In this document: positions 53,515 through 62,338 of the stretch, in pieces | Numbering within the stretch: position 1 is the stretch's first letter | Layout: every line of letters starts with the position of its first letter | Made by a program: the position numbers and the translations under genes | Source of the DNA: Streptomyces sp. MP131-18 | GTDB lineage: Bacteria > Actinomycetota > Actinomycetes > Streptomycetales > Streptomycetaceae | Direction of reading: 5' to 3' | NCBI RefSeq assembly: GCF_001984575.1 | Contig: NZ_LZNS01000001.1 | Location: 685,938-749,937, forward strand | Length of the DNA stretch: 64,000 bases | The notes under the pieces: model-generated | Database searches by the model: none | Seen by the model: the letters and a program-made list of their open reading frames with translations, nothing else | What the model was told of the DNA's origin: nothing

Positions 53515-56277
53515 TCAGCCGATCTCGCTCACCTCGAACTGGAGGCCGACCGGCAGCTGCTGGCGGCCGTCGATGTTGAGCTTGCGGTAGACCCGGGTGA
53601 GGTGCTGCTCCACGGTGCTGACGGTGATGTACAGGCGGGAGGAGATGTCGCGGTTGGTGTAGCCGCAGGCGGCGAGCACCGCGACCTTCTTCTCCGATTC
53701 GCTGAGCAGTGCTTCGTTCCCCTCCTTCACCGGCGCCTGCGGAACGGCCTCCCAGGCCGGCTCCTCCTGGCTGAGCCGCATGCGGGCGCACAGCGGCTCG
53801 GCCCGGCAGTCCTTGGCCAGCTGCCAGGCCCGGCGCGAGCCGACGGCGGCCTCGGCCACGTGCCCGAGACGCCGCTGGGTCTCCGACAGCTCGAAGAGCG
53901 CCTTGGCCAGCTCCAGACGGTCCCCCGCGAGCTGCAACTGCCGCACCGCGCGGGTCAGCAGCGTCAGGCGCGTGCCCGGATCGGCCGAGATGCCGAGCAG
54001 CCGCAGGCAGATGCCGCGCGCCCTGGCGTGGCTGAGGTCGGTCAGAGCCAGCTCCTCCCGCGCCATCCGGTGCGCCTCCTCCGGGTGGCCGAGCTGGAGC
54101 CACGCCTCCGCGGCGTCGCTGCGCCAGGCCGCCCACCAGGGCCGGTCGAGGCCCCAGCTCTCCACCAGCCGCCCGACGGCGAGAAAATCGTCCAGGGCCG
54201 CATGCGGCCGGTTGGTGGCGAGGTTGTAGTGGCCGCGGGCGCGCAGGTGCACGACGCCGTTGATGCTGCCGAACAGCGCGCGCGGGGCCGTGCGGTTCAG
54301 CTCCTTGGCCACCGCCTCGAAGTCCCCCATGGCCGTCTGGGCGAGTGCCTTCATCGCCTGAAGTCCGCTGGCCAGGACGCTGCCCTGCCGGTCCTGAAGG
54401 CTCGCGAGCCCGCTGTCCACGATGACCAGGACCTCGGCGAGGTCCCCCTGCTGGAACGCGATGTCGGCGCCCAGGATGGAGAACATCGCGTGCCAGCCGC
54501 CCGCGTTCCTGCGCAGGCTCTCCTTCAGCAGTGTCTCGATCCAGTGGCGTGCCTTGTCCACCTTGCCCGCGAAGTGCAGGCATTTGGCGGCGCTGAGGAT
54601 CGGCTCGATCGTCGCGTCGGTGAGCACGGACCGCCGCAGCAACTCCTCGGCGGCGACGCTGATCTTGTCGTGGTCGCCCGCGACGAGGGTGCTCCAGGGT
54701 CTGAGGCTCTCCCGGTTCCTCGCCTCGGTGAGCGGCGGCCTGCGCCCCTCGCCCTCGGGCGCGGTCGGCGCCGGGCTGTAGGGGTCGGCGGCGGCCGTCA
54801 GCCCGCCGTCCGACCAGGCGAAGGCCATCGGCGTCTGCGGGGGCGTCTTGTCCCGCAGCGCGGCGAGGATCTCGTTGACCTCGGTGAGCCGCCGGTGGCG
54901 CACGAACAGGTCGGCCAGCATGAACAGCTGGTCCTCCGGCACCCGGCCGGCCCGCATCAGGTCGAGCAGCTCCTCGGCGACCCGCTCGGAGGCCGAGGGG
55001 TTGCTGCGCCGCAGGACCATTGCCGTCCTGACGCGGATCTCGACGCGGCGCCTCGCCTCGGTCGACAAGCCGTGGGCCAGGTCGAGGTAGTCGGCCGCGA
55101 GCCGGTCGTCGTCCTCCGCGAGCACCTCCTCGGCCGCGTCCTGGAGCACGGAGACGCACCACGGCTCGTCGATGCCCTCGGCGCGGCGCACGTGGCGGGC
55201 GATGTCCGCGGCGCAGGCGCCGTCGGCGCGCAGGAGGACGGCGGCCCTGCCGTTCAGCTCCGCTCGCCGGGCGGCGTCCATGCTCTCCAGAACGCCCGCG
55301 CGGGTGGCGGGGTGGCGGAAGCGGTGCCCGTCGATGACGGCCGCGGCCTGGAGGGCGCGCAGCCCCTGCGCGGTGGCGGTGCCGGTGAGTCCGCAGAGCT
55401 TGCCGAGGCGGTCGAGGCTGCTCAGCGCGCCGAGGATCGCGAGGGCGTCGGCGACCTTGGCGGCCGTCGGCCCGCTGCGGTCCACGCAGGTCAGCACGGC
55501 CAGGACGAACGCCTCGCTGGTGACGGGCCGCAGGGGGTCCGGCTGGCCGGGTGGCCCGGCCGGTGCCGTGGCGTGCTCCTCGCGCAGCGCGCGCACCAGG
55601 AGCGGGTTGCCTCCGGTGACCTCCCAGCACTCCTCGACGGTGCGCTCGTCGGGCGGCGGGGAGCCGTCCCGGGTGAGCAGCGCCGCAACGTCCCGGCGGC
55701 CGAGGGAGTGCAGCCGCAGGCGCCGGAAGTGCGGCTGGCGCAGGAACTCGGTGCGGTAGGCCGGATCGCGCTGGTGGTGGTACAGGGTCTCGGTGAGGAC
55801 CATGAGCAGGCGGGTGCCGCGGGAGCGGCCGGCCAGGTACAGGAGGTACTGGAGCGAGGGGGCGTCGACGAACTGGAGGTCGTCCACGGCGATGACGACC
55901 AGCCGGTCGCGCATCAGGTCGTGGAAGGCCGTGCACAGCTTCTGCATGCGGGCGGTGAGCGCGGGGGCCTCCGGACCGCCGGTGCCGGGCGCCGCCTGGG
56001 CGTCGTCCACGAGGGTCCGCAGCCGCCCCGCCGCGGGGGCGGGCAGTGTCGGGCAGTTGACGAGCTGCCGCAGGACGGCCAGGGGGAGGGAGTCCTCCGA
56101 CCGCAGCGCGGCGGCCCGCAGAACGACGGCCGCCTCGTCGGTCGCATGGGCCGCGATGGCTTCCAGGAGTTCGCTCTTGCCGAAGCCGGCCGGGCCTTCT
56201 ATGACGACTATTCGCGCCTTGCCTAATGCCGATTCAGCGAGCGCCGATTTCAATTCCTGGAGGCCTGTGTGCAGCAT
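53515..56277 (-). CDS. Large ATP-binding LuxR-type (LAL) regulator with a TTA codon
   Basis: 920 residues. An N-terminal AAA/STAND ATPase has Walker A GPAGFGKSE at about residues 28-36 and a Walker B-like VVIAVDDLQFVD. It is followed by a long helical repeat region and a C-terminal LuxR HTH (LLSESEKKVAVLAACGYTNRDIS, TVEQHLTRVYRKLNI). I take the ATG at 56277 because AAAGG lies 6 bases upstream; an ATG at 56310 lacks a site. Codon 18 is TTA (56226-56224), the only in-frame TTA I found in the window, so translation may depend on bldA. LAL proteins are pathway activators in sugar and antibiotic gene clusters; the target is unknown. Confidence 0.9.
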   Translation of the reverse strand: MLHTGLQELKSALAESALGKARIVVIEGPAGFGKSELLEAIAAHATDEAAVVLRAAALRSEDSLPLAVLRQLVNCPTLPAPAAGRLRTLVDDAQAAPGTGGPEAPALTARMQKLCTAFHDLMRDRLVVIAVDDLQFVDAPSLQYLLYLAGRSRGTRLLMVLTETLYHHQRDPAYRTEFLRQPHFRRLRLHSLGRRDVAALLTRDGSPPPDERTVEECWEVTGGNPLLVRALREEHATAPAGPPGQPDPLRPVTSEAFVLAVLTCVDRSGPTAAKVADALAILGALSSLDRLGKLCGLTGTATAQGLRALQAAAVIDGHRFRHPATRAGVLESMDAARRAELNGRAAVLLRADGACAADIARHVRRAEGIDEPWCVSVLQDAAEEVLAEDDDRLAADYLDLAHGLSTEARRRVEIRVRTAMVLRRSNPSASERVAEELLDLMRAGRVPEDQLFMLADLFVRHRRLTEVNEILAALRDKTPPQTPMAFAWSDGGLTAAADPYSPAPTAPEGEGRRPPLTEARNRESLRPWSTLVAGDHDKISVAAEELLRRSVLTDATIEPILSAAKCLHFAGKVDKARHWIETLLKESLRRNAGGWHAMFSILGADIAFQQGDLAEVLVIVDSGLASLQDRQGSVLASGLQAMKALAQTAMGDFEAVAKELNRTAPRALFGSINGVVHLRARGHYNLATNRPHAALDDFLAVGRLVESWGLDRPWWAAWRSDAAEAWLQLGHPEEAHRMAREELALTDLSHARARGICLRLLGISADPGTRLTLLTRAVRQLQLAGDRLELAKALFELSETQRRLGHVAEAAVGSRRAWQLAKDCRAEPLCARMRLSQEEPAWEAVPQAPVKEGNEALLSESEKKVAVLAACGYTNRDISSRLYITVSTVEQHLTRVYRKLNIDGRQQLPVGLQFEVSEIG

Positions 56278-56944
56278 GCAGAACCTTTGTCCCCAGCTTC
56301 CCGAACCCATGACCGATGAACGGAACAACCAGGCTCGATACAACCCTGTACCCGGCACCCCTGTCAACTAAAGACCTTGAGGCCTGCTGGACGCAAAGCA
56401 TACCGATGAGACAAGAAAGACATAGCCGCTCTATCGGCTTTTAAGAGTCTTTATTACCCCTGCGCTGCTACATCGAGCAGCCGGATGACGACGCACCGGC
56501 GCGGCAATACGGCGCGAAGAACAGAAAAGGATGCCAGACCAGATAAAAAGCAACAGAAACGTCAGGCATGTGACACCCGATGGCCGCCCGACGGAGGCGT
56601 CTGCGCAACACAGCGGCAACTTTCGGGCGACCCCGCGGGAAGCACTCCGGTGATAGCAAACGCACGGCTCACCGCCCCTCGGAAATTCGTCGGCTGAACA
56701 ATAATTGACGCGCCACGGCATAAAGCCGTCCGGGCCGCTCGCGATCCACACAAGCGGAATCACCCTTTCACATCGGCGCCACGGGCGAACAACCGGCTCA
56801 CGCGCCTTCCGTATCCCCCCGCCCCCCGCAGGCATCCCCGGGCCTTCTCCCGCACCCCCCTAGCCCCCCTAACGCCGCGCACTCCCCCGGAGCCCGGAGA
56901 CCAGGGGAGGTGGCCCGCGGGGGTGCCTCGTCCCCCTACCGTTG
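56278..56944. other. Intergenic A+T-richer region upstream of the LAL regulator
   Basis: About 670 bases with no supportable gene. By hand count 56401-56460 is 43% G+C, far below the coding regions. It would hold the LAL promoter. A weak hairpin near 56424-56439 with four T residues is not convincing as a terminator. Nothing resembling a tRNA, integrase or transposase was found. Confidence 0.6.
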
Positions 56945-57400
56945 AGAACGGTTTCCGGCCGAATGAAGGGGAAGGAGTCGGTGAGCACCGTGCGCTGGAA
57001 CAGCTTCTCCGCCGAGCTCACCACGTCGCCGTGGGTGGCCCGCACCGGCGCGATCCACGGCAGCACGTAGTGGCGCTCCCGCGTGGGGTCCGGGTCGCGC
57101 GTGTCCCCGCGTGCCCCAGAAGTGGCAGAAGTCCACACCGCGGCCTGGGGGCTGCCCATCAGGCGCACGCCCGTCCCCTCCGCCACGCGGGCACCGGCCT
57201 CGCGCCCCCGTGCCAGCGCCTCGGTCGCCGCGTCGATGTGCCGGTGCCGGAAGCACAGGTCCGCGAGGGTCACGCACTGCTGGGGCGTCAGCTCCCCGGC
57301 CCGCGGCGGCCCGAGCAGCTCCGTGCCGACCCGTTCCGAGGCCGCGAGGCCCCAGCGCTGCTGCACGATGCCGAGCCTGGGGCGGATGTCGGCCCGCTTT
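56945..57400 (-). pseudogene. Fragment of a second LAL regulator gene
   Basis: A minus-strand open stretch whose translation is clearly related to residues about 410-560 of the LAL regulator at 53515-56277. Matched segments include ASERVGTELL against ASERVAEELL, LADLCFRHRH against LADLFVRHRR, and SAEKLFQRTVLTD against AAEELLRRSVLTD. Neither the Walker A nor the HTH part is present, and homology stops abruptly at both ends, so it is a remnant, not a functional regulator. The frame is still open, which suggests a fairly recent origin. An ORF from 57435 to 56869 encloses it. Confidence 0.72.
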
Positions 57401-57570
57401 CCCCGACTTTGGCCAGATTTCCCCGACTTGGTCACCTACGGGGCAAACGATGTTGGCTGGTCGCCTTCGATGCAACTTCCTCGGGCGGCACATGTCAACA
57501 AACCATCAAGGCCCCATTTGCGGCGTTGAACAGCGGCCCGATGTTCGCGATTTGCGGTCATCATCACATA

Positions 57571-58515
57571 TCAGTGCGGGACGGCGCGTTCCTCCCGGGC
57601 CAGCCGGTCAAGACGGCGGCGTGCCGCGGTGAGCGAGCGCCGGTCGCGGCGCAGCCCGGCCCAGGGGTCACCCCGCTGTTCGAGACGCGCCGGCAGGGTA
57701 CGCAGCGTGAAATGCCGGGGGCCGATGCGCTCGTCCGCGAGCTCGTCCCACGTGAGCGGGGTGGCCACGGGGGCGTGCGGGCGGGCCCTGACGGCATAGG
57801 GGGCGACGGCGGTCTGCGCATAGGCGTTGCGCTGGACGTCGAGGTAGAGCCGGCCGCCGCGCCGGTTCTTGCGGATCTCGGTGGTCAGCCGGTCCGGGTG
57901 GCGTGCGGCCAGCACCTCCGCGGCGAGCCGGGCGAAGTCCCGCGCCTCGTCGAAGCCTGCCTTGCCGTCCAGGGGCGCCAGCACGTGCGCCCCGCGGGAG
58001 CCGGTCGTCATGGGCGCGGGGCGCAGGCCGACGTCGCGGAGCAGGTCACGCACGGTGAAGGCGGCCCACCGCACCACCCCGAAGTCGTCGCCCGGCGGGT
58101 CGAGATCGAAGATCAGCCGGTCCGGCCGGTCGAGGCCGCCGGTGCGGCTGAGCCACGCGTGCGGGGTGAGGCACGCCTGATTGGCCAGGTAGGCCAGGGT
58201 GGCCGCGTCGTCGCACACGGCCATGTCCAGCGTGCCGCCCTCCTTGGGGACTTCGAGGCGGTGTATCCAGTCGGGGAAGTAGTCCGGCACGTCCTTGTGG
58301 AAGAAGGACCTGCCCCGGTAGCCGTCCGGGTACCGCTCCATCGCCACCGGCCGGTCGCGCAGGTGCGTGAGCATGGGGCGGGCGACGGACCGGTAGTAGT
58401 CGACCAGGTCCGCCTTCGTGATCCCCTCCTCGGGGAACATCTCCTTGTCCGGGCGGGTGACGGTGACCTGCCGCCCGCCGGCCCGGACCTCGTACCGTCC
58501 GCTTCGTGCACTCAT
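57571..58515 (-). CDS. Stand-alone LigD-type DNA polymerase domain (NHEJ primase-polymerase)
   Basis: 314 residues. The whole protein corresponds to the LigD polymerase (PolDom) family: VTRPDKEMFPEEGITKADLV, the metal-binding DLDPP motif in RLIFDLDPPG, GSRGAHVLAPL and RIGPRHFTLRTLP. It belongs to archaeo-eukaryotic primase superfamily polymerases that fill gaps or add ribonucleotides at double-strand breaks. No ligase or Ku gene is adjacent, so partners must be encoded elsewhere. The ATG at 58515 is chosen as the protein-like start. It is divergent from the PfpI-type gene. Confidence 0.9.
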   Translation of the reverse strand: MSARSGRYEVRAGGRQVTVTRPDKEMFPEEGITKADLVDYYRSVARPMLTHLRDRPVAMERYPDGYRGRSFFHKDVPDYFPDWIHRLEVPKEGGTLDMAVCDDAATLAYLANQACLTPHAWLSRTGGLDRPDRLIFDLDPPGDDFGVVRWAAFTVRDLLRDVGLRPAPMTTGSRGAHVLAPLDGKAGFDEARDFARLAAEVLAARHPDRLTTEIRKNRRGGRLYLDVQRNAYAQTAVAPYAVRARPHAPVATPLTWDELADERIGPRHFTLRTLPARLEQRGDPWAGLRRDRRSLTAARRRLDRLAREERAVPH

Positions 58516-58639
58516 GGCCGGCGACGGGTTCCCCGGCCCATGGCCGGAAAACGCCGCGCGCCCGGGTTTCCTGCCCGCCCCGCCGGTTACCCGGGTCGCG
58601 GGCCACAGACCCGACAGGCACGAAGGACGGTGAAACCCC

Positions 58640-59182
58640 ATGCGCATCGCATTCCTGATGGCACCGGAGGGTGTGGAGCAGATCGAGCTGACCGAGCCCT
58701 GGCGGGCCTTGACGGAGACAGGCGAGACGCCTCAGCTGATCTCCACAAAACCCGGCACCATCCAGGCGTTCGACCACCTCGACAAGGCGGACACGTTCCC
58801 CGTGGACGGCACCGTGGACGAGGTGTCCGTAGGGGAATTCGAGGCGCTCGTGCTTCCCGGCGGCGTCGCGAACCCGGACGCGCTCAGGATGCACCCCGGG
58901 GCGGTGGCCTTCGCCAAGGGCTTCTTCGACGCCCGCAAGCCGGTCGCCGCGATCTGCCACGCGCCGTGGACGCTGATCGAGGCCGATGTCGTGCGCGGGC
59001 GCACCCTGGCCTCGTGGCCCAGCCTGCAAACCGACATCCGCAACGCCGGGGGCACCTGGGTCGACGAGCAGGTGCAGGTCTGCCACGAGGGGCCCAACAC
59101 CCTGGTCAGCAGCCGGAAGCCGGCCGACCTCGACTACTTCGGCGAGGCGATGCTGCGCGAGTTCGGAAAGGTCGCCGCATAA
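58640..59182 (+). CDS. DJ-1/PfpI family protein
   Basis: 180 residues, a single glutamine-amidotransferase-like domain. The nucleophile elbow is AAICHAPW with Cys followed by His, the PfpI/YhbO signature; the Glu of ALVLPGG precedes it. DJ-1/PfpI members act as chaperones, deglycases or proteases. GGACGG precedes the ATG weakly. The Vms1-like gene follows two bases after its stop, so they form an operon. Confidence 0.88.
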   Translation: MRIAFLMAPEGVEQIELTEPWRALTETGETPQLISTKPGTIQAFDHLDKADTFPVDGTVDEVSVGEFEALVLPGGVANPDALRMHPGAVAFAKGFFDARKPVAAICHAPWTLIEADVVRGRTLASWPSLQTDIRNAGGTWVDEQVQVCHEGPNTLVSSRKPADLDYFGEAMLREFGKVAA

Positions 59183-59184
59183 CC

Positions 59185-60360
59185 ATGAATCTCGGATTCC
59201 TCAACCCGCTGCTGCACCGGCCGGGCCCCTGGGCCTCGGTGTACATGGACACTTCCGCGATCGCGGAGGACGCGGTGGCGGTCCAGGAGCTCCAGGCCCG
59301 CGACGCGGGCGACCGGCTGGCGGGCCTCGGCGCGGACGAGGCGACGTGCCGCGCCGTGTACGGCGCGCTCGCCGGGGCCTCCCGCGACGACGCCGGGCGG
59401 GCGGTGTTCGCCACGGACGGCGAGGTCGTCCTCGACGTGCCGCTGGCCTCGCCGCCGCCCGCCCCGCCCACGGCGGACTGGGCCGTACTGCCGCGCCTGG
59501 CCCCGCTGCTGGAGTACGGCGGCGAGCCCGCGTGCCTGGTCGCGTTCGTGGACCGCAAGGGCGCGGACCTCCAGCTGCGCGCCGGGCACGGCAGGCCGCG
59601 CCCGGCGGGCAAGGTAACGGGGCAGCAGTGGCCGTTGCACCGCACCGGCCGCGACGACTGGTCCGAACGCCACTTCCAGCTCGCCGTGGAGAACACCTGG
59701 GAGGAGAACGCGGCCCTCATCGCCCGGGCGCTGGCCGACGAGGCCGGTCGTACGGAGGCGGAGGTCCTGGTCCTGGCCGGGGACCCGCGGGAGCGGCGGG
59801 CCGTACGGGACCGCCTGCCGGAGGAGCTGCGCGCGACGGCCGTCGAGAGCGAGCACGGCGGCCGGGCGGCCGGATCGTCCCAGGAGCTGCTGGACGCGGA
59901 CGTGGAACGGGCCCGCGCCGACCGGAGCCGCGCGCACGCCGAGGAGGCGCTGAGCCGCTTCCGCGCCGGCCGCGCCCCGGCCGGGGACCGCATCGACGCC
60001 GCCGAGGGCGTGCCCGCGCTGGTGGACGCCGCGCGCGAGCACCGCATCGACGAGCTGCTGCTGCGGCCGGGCGGCGCCGACCTGCACCACGACGTCTGGG
60101 TCGGCACCGAGCCCGATCAGCTGGCGATGCGCCGTTCCGAGTCGCAGTACCTCGGCGAGCCGCTCCCCGCGGCCGCCCGCGCCGACGACGCGCTGCTGCG
60201 TTCCGCCGCCGCCACCGGCGCCACGGTGATCGGGCTGCCGGCCGGGGACGGCGGGCGGCCAGGCGCGGATGGGGCCGTGCCGGTCGGCGGGCTCGGCGCG
60301 CTGCTGCGCTGGCCGTACCAGGGTGCGGTCCCCGGTGGCGGCGCCCGGCCGGAACGGTGA
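59185..60360 (+). CDS. Vms1/baeRF2-like protein (release-factor-related)
   Basis: 391 residues. The N-terminal half has an eRF1-domain-2-like fold with VYMDTSAI and CLVAFVDRKGADLQLRAG; the middle carries NTWEENAALIARALADE and LVLAGDPRERRAV; a C-terminal segment contains the eRF-domain-3-like DELLLRPGGADLHHD. This matches actinobacterial baeRF2 proteins related to archaeal and eukaryotic release factor 1 and Vms1. A catalytic GGQ is not seen. It probably acts on ribosome-associated tRNA or stress. It follows the PfpI gene by two bases. Confidence 0.72.
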   Translation: MNLGFLNPLLHRPGPWASVYMDTSAIAEDAVAVQELQARDAGDRLAGLGADEATCRAVYGALAGASRDDAGRAVFATDGEVVLDVPLASPPPAPPTADWAVLPRLAPLLEYGGEPACLVAFVDRKGADLQLRAGHGRPRPAGKVTGQQWPLHRTGRDDWSERHFQLAVENTWEENAALIARALADEAGRTEAEVLVLAGDPRERRAVRDRLPEELRATAVESEHGGRAAGSSQELLDADVERARADRSRAHAEEALSRFRAGRAPAGDRIDAAEGVPALVDAAREHRIDELLLRPGGADLHHDVWVGTEPDQLAMRRSESQYLGEPLPAAARADDALLRSAAATGATVIGLPAGDGGRPGADGAVPVGGLGALLRWPYQGAVPGGGARPER

Positions 60361-60490
60361 GTCCCCGCGCCGCCCCCGCTTGCCGACCCGGCCCCGGCCC
60401 GTGCCGGGGCCGGCCGCGTTTTCAGCGCGCCGGGCGGGGGGTACCCGCGCACGGACTTCCCCACCGGCCGGCCCATTCGAGGAGGACCGC

Positions 60491-62338
60491 ATGACCACTG
60501 ACCAGGACCTGGCCGAGCTCGGGCAGCAGTTCCGCGTGGACGCGGTGCGTGCCACGTCGCACGCCGCGTCCGGGCACGCCACCTCGTCGATGTCCGCGGC
60601 GGACCTGATGGCCGTGCTGCTGGCACGCCACCTGCGGTACGACTTCGACTGGCCCGACCATCCGGGCAACGACCACCTGATCCTGTCCAAGGGGCACGCG
60701 TCGCCGCTGCTGTACGCCGCGTACAAGGCGGCCGGGGCGATCACGGACGAGGAGCTGATGACCTTCCGCGCCTCGGGCAGCCGCCTGGAGGGGCATCCCA
60801 CGCCCAGGCTGCCGTGGGTGGACGTCGCGACCGGCTCTCTCGGGCAGGGGCTGCCCGTGGGCGTCGGCATCGCGCTGGCGGGGCGCCGGCTCGACCCCAT
60901 GCCGTACCGGGTGTGGGTGCTGTGCGGGGACAGCGAGCTGGCCGAGGGCTCCAACTGGGAGGCGTTCGAGCACGCGGGGTTCGAGCAGTTGTCCAACCTG
61001 ACGCTCGTGGTCGACGTCAACCGCCTCGGCCAGCGCGGCCCGACCCGCCACCAGTGGGACCTGGACGCGTACGCGCGCCGCGCCGACGCGTTCGGCTGGC
61101 ACACCGTCGAGGTGGACGGCCACGATCCGGCGGCGATCGACGCCGCCTACACCGAGGCGGCCGGCGTCACCGACCGGCCGACGGTCGTCCTGGCCCGCAC
61201 GCAGAAGGGCCGCGGCGTGTCCGCCGTGCAGGACCGGGAGGGCATGCACGGCAAGCCGGTGCCGGACACCGACGAGGCGATAGCCGAGCTGGGCGGGGTC
61301 CGCGAGCTGCGGATCGAGGTGGAACGGCCGGCCGCGACCACCGCTCCCCGGCAGGCGCACGGGGTGCACGCCGACCTGCCGCGCTGGTCGAAGGGCGAGC
61401 AGGTCGCCACCCGCAACGCGTACGGGGAGGCGCTGGCCGCCGTGGGCGCCGACCGCGGCGACGTGGTCGCGCTGGACGGCGAGGTCAGCGACTCCACGCG
61501 GTCGGCGTTCTTCGCCAAGCAGCACCCCGACCGGTTCTTCGAGTGCTACATCGCGGAACAGGAGCTGGTGGCCACGGCGGTGGGCATGCAGGTCCGCGGC
61601 TGGACGCCGTTCGCCTCGACGTTCGCCGCGTTCCTCACCCGGGCGCACGACTTCATCCGCATGGCCGCGGTGAGCCGCGCCAGCCTCAGCCTGGCCGGGT
61701 CGCACGCCGGGGTGGCCATCGGCGAGGACGGCCCCTCCCAGATGGGGCTTGAGGACCTGGCGATGTTCCGCTCGGTGCACGGCAGCACGGTGCTGTACCC
61801 GTGCGACGGCAACCAGACGGCGAAGCTGGTGGCCGCCATGGCCGACGGCGGCGGCATCAGGTACCTGCGGACGTCCCGCGGCGCCGGCCCGGTGATCTAC
61901 GGCCCCGACGAGGGGTTCCCGGTGGGCGGCAGCAAGCTGCTGCGTTCCTCCGACGAGGACCGGCTGACCGTGGTGGCCGCCGGGGTGACGGTGCACGAGG
62001 CGCTGACCGCGGCCGACCGGCTGGCGGCGGACGGCATCCGGGTGCGCGTGCTCGACCTGTACTCGGTGAAGCCCGTCGACGCGCATGCGCTGCTTGAGGC
62101 CGCGGAGGCCACCGGCTGCCTGCTGACGGTCGAGGACCATCGCCCGGAGGGCGGCATCGGCGACGCGGTGCTGGACGCGTTCACCGACGGGCGGCCCGTT
62201 CCGCGGCTGATCCGGCTGGCGGTGGAGACGATGCCGGGCTCGGCGAGCCCCGAGGAGCAGCTGCGCGACGCGGGGATCGACGCCGCGGCGATCGTGGCGG
62301 CGGTGCGGCGTCAGCTCGACGAGCCGACCGTCGCGTGA
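60491..62338 (+). CDS. tkt: Transketolase (short, animal-type)
   Basis: 615 residues, similar in length to the shorter animal-type transketolases. The thiamine-diphosphate motif is GDSELAEGSNWEA with the downstream VDVNRLGQ. LSKGHASPLLYA and VATGSLGQGLPVGVG lie earlier; the pyrimidine domain begins near residue 315 and contains FFECYIAEQELVATAVGM with the catalytic Glu; the C-terminal domain follows. CGAGGAGGA precedes the ATG. It links the pentose phosphate pathway with glycolysis. The last 28 bases overlap the convergent nucleotidyltransferase-like gene. Confidence 0.93.
   Translation: MTTDQDLAELGQQFRVDAVRATSHAASGHATSSMSAADLMAVLLARHLRYDFDWPDHPGNDHLILSKGHASPLLYAAYKAAGAITDEELMTFRASGSRLEGHPTPRLPWVDVATGSLGQGLPVGVGIALAGRRLDPMPYRVWVLCGDSELAEGSNWEAFEHAGFEQLSNLTLVVDVNRLGQRGPTRHQWDLDAYARRADAFGWHTVEVDGHDPAAIDAAYTEAAGVTDRPTVVLARTQKGRGVSAVQDREGMHGKPVPDTDEAIAELGGVRELRIEVERPAATTAPRQAHGVHADLPRWSKGEQVATRNAYGEALAAVGADRGDVVALDGEVSDSTRSAFFAKQHPDRFFECYIAEQELVATAVGMQVRGWTPFASTFAAFLTRAHDFIRMAAVSRASLSLAGSHAGVAIGEDGPSQMGLEDLAMFRSVHGSTVLYPCDGNQTAKLVAAMADGGGIRYLRTSRGAGPVIYGPDEGFPVGGSKLLRSSDEDRLTVVAAGVTVHEALTAADRLAADGIRVRVLDLYSVKPVDAHALLEAAEATGCLLTVEDHRPEGGIGDAVLDAFTDGRPVPRLIRLAVETMPGSASPEEQLRDAGIDAAAIVAAVRRQLDEPTVA

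Noticed and set aside
56424..56442. Hairpin AGCCG-CTCTAT-CGGCT followed by TTTT, as a possible terminator
   Set aside because: The stem is only 5 base pairs, the T-tract points on the plus strand, and no plus-strand gene ends nearby.
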